A DNA stretch of 64,000 nt, taken from NCBI GenBank assembly GCA_903813345.2, contig CAIIXF020000007.1, positions 18,837,564-18,901,563 of the forward strand, in the 5' to 3' direction. Position 1 is the stretch's first letter. Each line of letters begins with the position of its first letter. This document shows, piece after piece, positions 57,301-64,000 of the stretch. Source of the DNA: Owenia fusiformis. Taxonomy: Eukaryota; Annelida; Polychaeta; Sabellida; Oweniidae. Made by a program: the position numbers and the translations under genes. The notes under the pieces are model-generated. The model was not told where the DNA came from and did no database searches. It saw only the letters and a list, made by a program, of their open reading frames with translations.

Positions 57301-60300
57301 GCATGGAAGTACCAAAAGGGGGTCCCTGGGGCTCATGCGAATCCCCCCCCCAATAAGATATACAAGGCGTTAACATGACAAAATGTCACCACCTAGTTGC
57401 TCACAATATTAAGTCGGATCTACACTTTTGAAACAGTGGCACGCTCTGCAATGCAAAGGTGCGTCGAATGTACATATTAAGATAAAACAATTATTACAAC
57501 TTTCTAAAAACATCCATTTTGAGTATTTAATATAAACTGTTTTTAAAAACCTTTCAAAACATTTGTCAAACATTCTTCCTTGTTCTTTCCCCCAAATTTC
57601 AAAGACATCATCCTCTAACATGTATTTTAGCTTTTCCTCAGGAGAGAGAAGAATTCAGCTACTAAAAGAGCGTCACATTTTGAAATTATATCATTAATAA
57701 ATTGAAACCTTTCATTAATGAACTTAAGGCATACAATGAATCGGTGGATTAAATCTTCAGTGTCATTACTTTTACAACCAGAACAACGGCAACGCCAAAG
57801 CGTAGCGAATCCCATCGAACAGAAATGGCTGGCATTTTACAAACAAAATATATAGCAAATATCGTAAAATAACACACATAAGAAAGGCCACCATTTTCAA
57901 AATGGTTGCTCACTAGCCAAGTTGTCATCAGAAGAAGTAACATGCTTTTAAGTAGCCACATATAAAATTTTAAAAAATCGCCCATGCATACATGTAAATG
58001 CTGGCCATTTTTTAAAATGGCCGCCTACTACCCAAAATGTCATAGACAGTATGCAATCCTTACGAGTATTCACATATCAAATATGAACAAAATATGAATA
58101 AAAAATGTAAAATAACACATAAAAATGGTGGCCATTTTTCAAAATGGCCCACTACTCCCGGCCCAAATTTTTATTAGACAATGTGCCATGCTAAAAGTAT
58201 TCACATATCAAATATGAACAAAATCACTCCAATACTTTTGGAGTTATAGCAAAAAATGTAAAAATGACGGCCATTTTTTAAAATCGCCACCTTCTACGCG
58301 AAGTGTCATGAGACAGTGTGCAAGGTTCATAAGTATTCACATATCAAATCTTAACAAAATCGCTCCACTACTTTTCAAGTTATAGTAAAAAACGTAAAAA
58401 ATGGTGGCCATTATATTCACATATAAAATATGAACAAAATCGCTCTACTACTTTTTGAGTTAAAGTAAAAAATGTAAAATAACACACGTAAAAATGGCGG
58501 CCATTTTGTACTACCCAAAATGTCATTAGACATTCGGCCATGCTTAAAGTATTCACATACCAAATATGAACAAAATCGCTCAACTATTTTTTGACTTACA
58601 GTAAAAAAAAGTTAAATAACACACGTTAAAATGGCGGCCATTTTGAAAAATGGCCGCATACTACAAAAAAAGTCATTAGACATTGTGTCATGCTTAAAGT
58701 ATTCTCATACCAAATATGAACAAAATCGCTCCACTATTTTTCAAGTTACAGCAAAAATCGTAAAAAGACGTGCAAAGGCAACCATTTTTCAAGATGGCTG
58801 CCATGTATTTCTTCTGTATTTACATTTCTAGCTTAATCAATGTCCTATATAACTTTTTTACATTTAAAACATATTGCTATTACAGTTTTATATGCAGTAC
58901 CTAAATAACTGTAAAATCGGTACTAAAATGGCCGCCATTTTTAAATGAGCGGCCACTTTGAGAATCCGTTTTCGAGCAGAACTTCTACCCCCATTGGGTA
59001 TATGTGTACAAAATATTAACAAAATCGAGCCAACGGTATTTGAGTTATTGCCTGGACGGACAGACGGACGGACGTTCGATGGGATAATGAGGGCAAATTC
59101 CATTACTTCCATCGTTTATTATCCTCCTCCAAGTTAAAGCACCCAGTTCTTGCCATGAATTTTAACCTGGAGCAATAGAAATCGATGTCATCTTGGAGGT
59201 AGTTCTCTTTAAAAGTATGTTTCTTAAGAACAGTGTAAGTTTTCAGTGAAGTTCTCTTATCTATAGCTCCGAAAATGTCCATATTCTTCATTTCATTAGA
59301 GATTTCTAAAAAGGATTTATACCAAGTTTGATCAGTTGCCTTTAAACAACTATCTAAGCCATGTTTAATTAGAGTATCAGAAATTGATTTAATATAGGGC
59401 CATGGGGAAATCTTCTTATCTTCTAACCGCTTAAACATTTCCATAAATATATTTCTGAAAAGTGTACTTTTGAAAAGAAATTGATCAATTTGAAGCAAGT
59501 TAAAAAAATACCTTTTTTGAACATAAGAAGGTCATTGAAGGTGAAATCTCAAATCTAAAGTCAGGTTTGAACTTCTGAGAACTTGTAGACGATTTTTTAA
59601 AAAAATTGGTCAATTTCAAGCAACCGCCATAAAGAAATGGAGACACTAAATACATGCTAAATGACTAAGTTATTAACATTTGTTTGGGTTACCTATTTTG
59701 GCTCACCCTGTAAAAGATGGATACCTACTCATCCCATAAGCTCATTGTGTGAGTCAATAAACAGTACACTATTGCAACTACAACCCAGACTCTCACTTAA
59801 TAATACAAAATATATCCATGAATGTGGAATAAATATTTCAACATGTTAGAAAATGTAACTTACATAGACCAGAAGTATGGAACCCTCCGACAAGGAATGT
59901 AATACTATCATTTAGTATTTGACTTTCAGGTGTGCCTGCCTCTAGAAGGCTATCAAGGAATATGTGATCATCCTCAGACTTGGGTGGATTATCACGACGC
60001 AACTTTACCATTTTTTTTATTGTTGAATGCATCATATTCAGAGCTGGAAAAAGTAAATGAGACTAGATTAAAATAAGTTAATTTTTAAGTAATAATATCA
60101 ATTGTTATGAGTTTGATCATCACTTTTGTAAGAGATCTTGACTTTTTAGAGTGTTATCAATCATATCATTTTCCATTTTCTATATTGTTATACTAAACAA
60201 TTCAATCTATACAATAGTGTCAACAAGAGTAGGAAACAGTGCCCGAGAGCTTATACAAATTGATTCTTGGGTTGTGTAAAGGGATGGCACATAAGCAAAT

Positions 60301-62114
60301 TAAATTAAAGGAATAATAGGCTCTCTAGCAAGTCCCCATGAAAAAAAAACATACCCAGGACATCAAATCTACAATAAAAAGTTTGATACACCATACCTTT
60401 GTTAAAACGTTTCTCTTCCAAACTATCTGGTTTAGGATCTGCTCCAGCAAGCCTTCGCTCCATCTCATGCCAACACTGTAAATAAAATATAAGAATATAT
60501 AATAATTTAAAACAAGGACACATACAACATGTCCCCACCAATGGGTGATCCTTCATCGATTTATCTTCCTGAATACCCCACTGCACACTAATCAGTTGAA
60601 GAGACAAGATTTTAGAACAAGTACCGTGGGTACTGGGCTCACATATAATTTTTTGCTGATTTTTTGCAACAAAATTATTTCAAGCCACTTGCCACTATTT
60701 TTGACTGACTGAGAGACAGATGGACAAATCGATGTTAAGTAAAATGGCTGAGAAAAAAAACCAGATATAATTTTTTGCCAATTATTTGAAAAAAATCATT
60801 TCATACAACCACTCTTTACAGTGACATGGCTTTTTGCAATGCAAGACAACTGAAATTATTTGTAAAGCTAGGAAATAGGCCAAAATTGAATTTCGCGAGA
60901 CAAAAATGGCGACCATTTTGAAATCAGGCAAGCTTTTGAACCAGGAGTCATAGGGGAGTTTTTTTGTATTGATGTTGAACAAAAATAATGTGAAACTGGA
61001 ATCCTATCGACAGAGGTTTTAAGCAAATGGTCCAAAAGAGGATTTCGCGAGACAGATGGACCAATCAATGTTAACTAAAATGGCTGAAAATAAAAAAAAC
61101 AGATATAATATTTTGCCGATTTTTTGTAACAAAATTATTTCATACAACTTCTCTTTACAGTGACATGGCTTTTTACAATGCAGGAGAGCTGGAATTATTT
61201 GTAAAGCTAGGAAATGGGCAAAAAGTGAATTTCTCGGAACAAGAATGGCGACCATTTTGAAAATAGGCGAGCTTTTGAGCCAAGAGTCATAGGAGAGTTT
61301 TTTTGTATTGATGTTGAACAAAATTAACTTAAAACGGGAATCCTATCGACAGAGGGTTTAAGGTAAATGGTCCAAAAGTGGATTTTGCGATACAGATGGA
61401 CAAATCAATGTTAACTAAAATGGCTGAAAATAAAAAAAATGGATATAATTTTTCGCTGATTTTTCGTAACAAAATTATTTCATACATCTACTCTTTACAT
61501 TGACATGGATTTTTACAATGTAGGACACTTGAAATTATTTGTAAAGCTAGGAAATGGGTCAAAAGTGAATTTCGCGAGACAAAAATGGCAGCCATTTTGA
61601 AAATAGGCGAGCTTTTGAACCAGGAGTCATAGGGGAGTTTTCTGTATTGATGTTGAACAGAAATAACTTAAAACAGGAATCCTATCGACAGAGGTTTTAA
61701 AACGTGCCACTGTTATTGACGGAAAGTGGATAACTAATATGGCTGAAAATAAATAAATGGATATAATTTTTCGCTGATTTTTTGTAACAATATTATTACA
61801 TATATCTACCCTTTACATTGACATGGATTTTACAGTGTAGGACACCTGAAATTATTTGTAAAGCTAGGAAATGGGTCAAAAGTGAATTTCGCGAGACAAA
61901 AGTGACGGCCATTTTGAAAATAGGCGAGCTTTTGAACCAGGAGTCATAGGGGAGTTTTCTGTATTGATGTTGAACAGAAATAACTTAAAACAGGAATCCT
62001 ATCGACAGAGGTTTTAAAACGTGCCACTATTGTTGACGGACAGACAGACGGACGGACGGACGGACGGACGGACGGACGGACGGACGGACGGACGGACGGA
62101 CGGACGGACGGACG

Positions 62115-62189
<75 letters not shown>

Positions 62190-63200
62190 GGACAAGTGAG
62201 TGATTGCAAAAGCTCACCATGTGAGCTAATAATAATAAATACCAAAATGACCACCTGAAGATTTACCAAAAATGCCCAAAAACTTATCAGTTGGAGAATA
62301 AGCAAAGAATTGGGTGTTTACTATTTACCGTGTCATACGCCTTCCTAAATTCCAAAACCTGCTCATCATTCTGAAAGAACTCCCCAAATGATGTAATGGT
62401 GATTGACTTGATGGCAAACGCAAACATGTGCTGGCATAATGGAATATGCTGCTCATCCAACATGGTGTTCCACTTGGCAGATATTTCTTTCCCTAACTGC
62501 AATGAAAATGGTAGTAACTGTTAAAGACTAATTAAAGATAAGAGCACGTCGACACAGATTTTGAAGTGTATCTATTTCCAATTACCTAGTTGCTATGAGG
62601 TTAAGTTACCGTTTCACTACCAGGTGACTAATTTGGGTCAGATAGCAATCTATTTCCAATTACCTAGTTGCTATGAGGTTAAGTTACCGTTTCACTACCA
62701 GGTGACTAATTTGGGTCAGATAGCAATCTATTTCCAATTACCTAGTTGCTATGAGGTTAAGTTCAGTTTCACTACCAGGTGACTAATTTTGGTCAGATAG
62801 CATGGAAGACAAAGAAAAATCTCCCTTAAAATTGGATTTGACTAAATTTAGAGTAGGCCTATAGTATGATGAAAACCAAGATTACTTCTACGGAGCATCT
62901 AGTCTACTGAATTGAGTTAAGATTAAAAATGTGCCACCAAATTACTGACAGACAGATGGACAGTAAAATAAAGCTGTTGAACATTTCTACAAAGCTATAA
63001 GGATATAAATTCATCTAGCACACATGAATGTATACATGTATTACTCTATACCTTATTAAATATACCAAGATAGTTATTCATAACAATGCCATGTCCATAG
63101 CTGGCATCATAGAGCTTTCGTCTTGCTCTGCCATCAGCCCCATTAGCATACTGCATGCTGCTGGACCCAATCAAGGGCTCAAATAATCGGAACAACTCAG
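51312..63200 (-). CDS. CYP20A1-like: cytochrome P450, CYP20 family, exons 4-12 (gene 2, 5' end outside)
   Basis: Exons: 63200-63052, 62496-62329, 60475-60397, 60043-59864, 56097-55974, 55702-55591, 52150-52086, 51803-51702, 51471-51312. Each exon has the same length and phase as its partner in gene 1 (149, 168, 79, 180, 124, 112, 65, 102, 160 nt), giving 378 residues ending EKRGNEE like gene 1. The frame is open throughout, so it looks functional. I-helix is GGFHT against AGFHT in gene 1. ExxR is ETLR and the haem motif GKRKCPG is unchanged. Differences are scattered conservative changes (for example YQDMD against YQHMD, LLEAGTPESQ against LLEAGIPESQ). Exons 1-3 are not in the 800 bp to the right edge, where a MITE is found instead. 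Same strand as gene 1, start-to-end spacing 3.15 kb: a head-to-tail tandem duplicate. Confidence 0.92.
52779..54680 (-). mobile_element. 1.9-kb hairpin-ended element with AGGTCA tandem core (copy 2)
   Basis: In P450 gene 2 intron between exons 55591 and 52150. One end is AACAAGGCATTAACATGAC then ATGTCACCACCT; the other is a perfect hairpin at 54654-54680 with 11-bp arms TATGTCACCAC/GTGGTGACATA. Between them (52830-54535) are about 12 imperfect units of 126-180 bp, with length changes due to extra TTTTTTGACCT and AAATCTAAAGTC blocks. Non-coding. Confidence 0.8.
54681..55590. other. P450 gene 2 intron remainder
   Basis: Contains a 120-codon plus-strand frame (55026-55388) with a CRACGDGQGYH stretch, but no splice partners, no family match and composition like its surroundings. 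Not called a gene. Confidence 0.35.
56532..57252. mobile_element. 721-bp TIR element, TA duplication
   Basis: CTGTAAAACGGGTA at the left, TACCCGTTTTACAG at the right, perfect over 14 bp, TA on both sides (56530-56531, 57253-57254). The subterminal parts repeat the word GCTAAAAT(TT) many times near both ends. Non-coding; inserted in the shell at 56415-59710. Confidence 0.75.
57409..59498 (-). pseudogene. non-LTR retrotransposon ORF2 C-terminal fragment, split and frameshifted
   Basis: The upstream piece 59498-59103 encodes about 125 residues (ending ARTGCFNLEEDNKRWK); the downstream piece, about 57790-57409, has a CX2CX9HX4C zinc finger (CSGCKSNDTEDLIHRFIVC). That finger is the usual C-terminal finger of LINE reverse transcriptase proteins, and the lead-in LxARTGCxNL fits that region too. 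An element of ~1.3 kb with GATGGGAT ends separates them. A one-base frameshift near 57635-57640 breaks the downstream piece before SPEEKLKYMLEDDVFEIWG. No RT core is present. The clade cannot be named. Confidence 0.55.
57800..59090 (+). mobile_element. palindrome-rich element inside the LINE fragment
   Basis: Bounded by AATCCCATCGAAC (57808) and GTTCGATGGGATAATGA (59074), inverted with respect to each other. Contains about eight units of roughly 130-140 bp with ATTCACATATCAAATATGAA, CAAAATCGCTCCACTACTTT and AAAATGGCGGCCATTTT. Ends with GACGGACAGACGGACGG runs. Its position splits the LINE reading frame. Confidence 0.6.
60620..62232 (+). mobile_element. hairpin-ended element with ~335-bp tandem units (copy 2)
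   Basis: Reverse-orientation relative of 18508-20331, in the P450 gene 2 intron between exons 62329 and 60475. Units recur near 61000, 61340, 61680 and 62000 with GGAATCCTATCGACAGAGG, AAAATGGC(G/A)(A/G)CCATTTTGAA and CAATGTTAACTAAAATGGCT. It ends with a long tetranucleotide run and the hairpin AGCTCACCATGTGAGCT (62213-62229) followed by AATAATAAT. Confidence 0.7.
62036..62189 (+). repeat. compound tetranucleotide microsatellite (GACG)n(GACA)n
   Basis: About 80 bp of GACG repeats passes abruptly into about 70 bp of GACA repeats, ending GACGGACAAGTGAGTG. All six frames are open and yield meaningless low-complexity products. The same motif is only a few units long in the other copies. Confidence 0.9.
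62571..62806 (+). repeat. three 78-bp tandem units
   Basis: Units start at 62571, 62649 and 62727, each TCTATTTCCAATTACCTAGT ... CACTACCAGGTGACTAATTT ... GGTCAGATAGCA. Units 1 and 2 appear identical; unit 3 lacks a few bases. A diverged single copy (CACCACCAGGTGGCTCGTTC) is at 52218-52258 in the same gene. Confidence 0.85.
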
Positions 63201-63550
63201 CTGCAAGCATATGAAGCAGAAATATAAATACAGGCCAACTCCAGTTACAATTATTCTTCCTAATACAATCGATTTCGCTGATATGATTATATCAAATATG
63301 AATTCGTTCTCTTTTATTGGCATCTAAGTTTGAAAAGTTTACATGACAAACATGTGTAGTAGGCCCATAGCAAGATTTTGCCAAGGGGGTGGTGCACTTT
63401 TCAAAAAATCCCAGGTGGGTTCACATTTGACAACTTTGGCCCAAAATCAGTAGAAAAGTGATCAGAATGGTGAAAAACTGGATGGTTTTGAATTTTGGCC
63501 CAGCAGCAAAACCATCTTGAACCTCTCGAATCCCACTCAATATATATATA

Positions 63551-63992
63551 CAGTAAAACCTGTCTAATCCAAATGCCACCGGCTAAAAGCGTTGATTAGT
63601 ATATTCAATTCAATTTTTAATTCAATTCAATTTATTTATTTCATAATGCTTATATAATATACACATGTACAATGTAGAAATGTTACAAAAAATCAGGTAC
63701 CAGTATAAAATCAAATACAGTATAATATTGGTCAATATTATATCAAAACAAATTAGTGTTTAACTTTCAAATATTTAGGCAATTTTGTATGAAATATGTC
63801 ATATTTTGTGAGAAGTGTTCAGATTAGGTTTATTTAATAAATATGACTGTTCACTGTTCATTCAGATTGGGAAGTGTTCACATTTCAAGGTTTTTTAATA
63901 TTGTCAATGGGAGTAAAAAATGGGACCGAAAAAAGTGTTCAGATTGGGAGGTGTTTGGATAAGTCAGGTGTTCAGACATACAGGTTTTACTG
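63551..63992. mobile_element. 442-bp pogo-like MITE, TA duplication
   Basis: CAGTAAAACCTGTCTAATCC at the left; right end, inverted, CAGTAAAACCTGTATGTCTG then AACACC. TA flanks (63549-63550, 63993-63994). Contains the TTCAATTCAATTTATTTATT stretch near 63600-63640. Same family as 48624-48785. Confidence 0.75.
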
Positions 63993-64000
63993 TATTTATT

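Larger units (their letters stand above)
57363..59650 (-). mobile_element. hairpin-ended element copy 3, interrupted
   Basis: 57363-57415 matches the AAGGC(A/G)TTAACATGACAAA-ATGTCACCACCTAG end of copies 1 and 2, continuing TTGCTCACAATATTA. 59480-59620 has about one core unit (CAATTTGAAGCAAGTT, AAGGTCATTGAAGG), followed by CAACCGCCATAAAG. The terminal hairpin itself is missing. The middle is occupied by LINE sequence. Confidence 0.55.
56415..59710. mobile_element. 3.3-kb mariner-type TIR shell with nested insertions
   Basis: CAGGGTGAGCCAAAAAAGGA at the left and, inverted at the right, CAGGGTGAGCCAAAATAGGT, both continuing AACCCAAACAAAT. TA at each edge (56413-56414, 59711-59712). No transposase remains. 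Inside are a MITE, one end of the hairpin element, a broken LINE fragment and a palindrome-rich element. Confidence 0.7.

Noticed and set aside
62014-62220. Long open frames giving Ser-Val-Cys-Leu or Thr-Asp-Arg-Gln repeats
   Set aside because: They are translations of the GACG/GACA microsatellite; every frame is open for the same reason.
63201-64000. Search for exons 1-3 of P450 gene 2
   Set aside because: No sequence resembling GNLPDIAKAGSLHEFL or the membrane-anchor exon was found; only intron and a MITE. The exons are presumed to lie outside.

Overview
This is AT-rich eukaryotic DNA, almost certainly from a marine invertebrate animal. Genes are split into many short exons with GT/AG introns, the protein families are animal ones (a CYP20-type cytochrome P450, a Golgi alpha-1,3-fucosyltransferase, a CAP-Gly protein), and the spaces between exons are packed with non-autonomous transposable elements. 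The phylum cannot be fixed from the sequence; a hemichordate/echinoderm-type or a lophotrochozoan genome would both fit. All gene models were built by hand from splice sites with reading-frame phase checked at every junction.

Layout. (1) 192-13790, plus strand: the last eight coding exons of a CAP-Gly protein gene that starts left of the window. Its first visible intron (278-5542) contains a complete two-exon fucosyltransferase gene on the opposite strand (1702-3492) plus two transposons. (2) 13791-23282: intergenic, no gene seen, filled with small inverted-repeat transposons and a tandem-repeat element. (3) 23283-48159, minus strand: a complete 12-exon CYP20-type P450 gene (481 aa). Its intron 11 carries a kilobase-scale inverted duplication with a minisatellite, a foldback element, a 30-bp perfect hairpin and an exact 213-bp tandem duplication. 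Its intron 10 has been hit by a 10.2-kb LTR retrotransposon (30874-41083) with ~2.95-kb nearly identical LTRs, a gag reading frame and no visible pol. (4) 48160-51311: intergenic, likely promoter of the first P450, with a pogo-like MITE and an element dense in GCGGCC-type palindromes. (5) 51312-63200, minus strand: exons 4-12 of a second CYP20-type gene in the same orientation, with every splice phase conserved; exons 1-3 lie right of the window. Its introns hold a 1.9-kb hairpin-ended element with a tandem array of AGGTCA motifs, a nested stack of transposons, and a repeat ending in a long tetranucleotide microsatellite.

How things fit together. The two P450 genes are a head-to-tail tandem duplicate of a gene that is single-copy in vertebrates (CYP20A1). 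The upstream copy in the window (gene 1) has had its intron 10 grown from about 0.5 kb to 10.7 kb by a recent insertion in the sense orientation, directly before the exons that encode the haem-binding cysteine. The two main repeat families share a plan: a terminal hairpin, a tandemly repeated core and no coding capacity. They recur in both orientations in introns and intergenic DNA. No prokaryotic features, CRISPR arrays, rRNA or convincing tRNA genes were seen.
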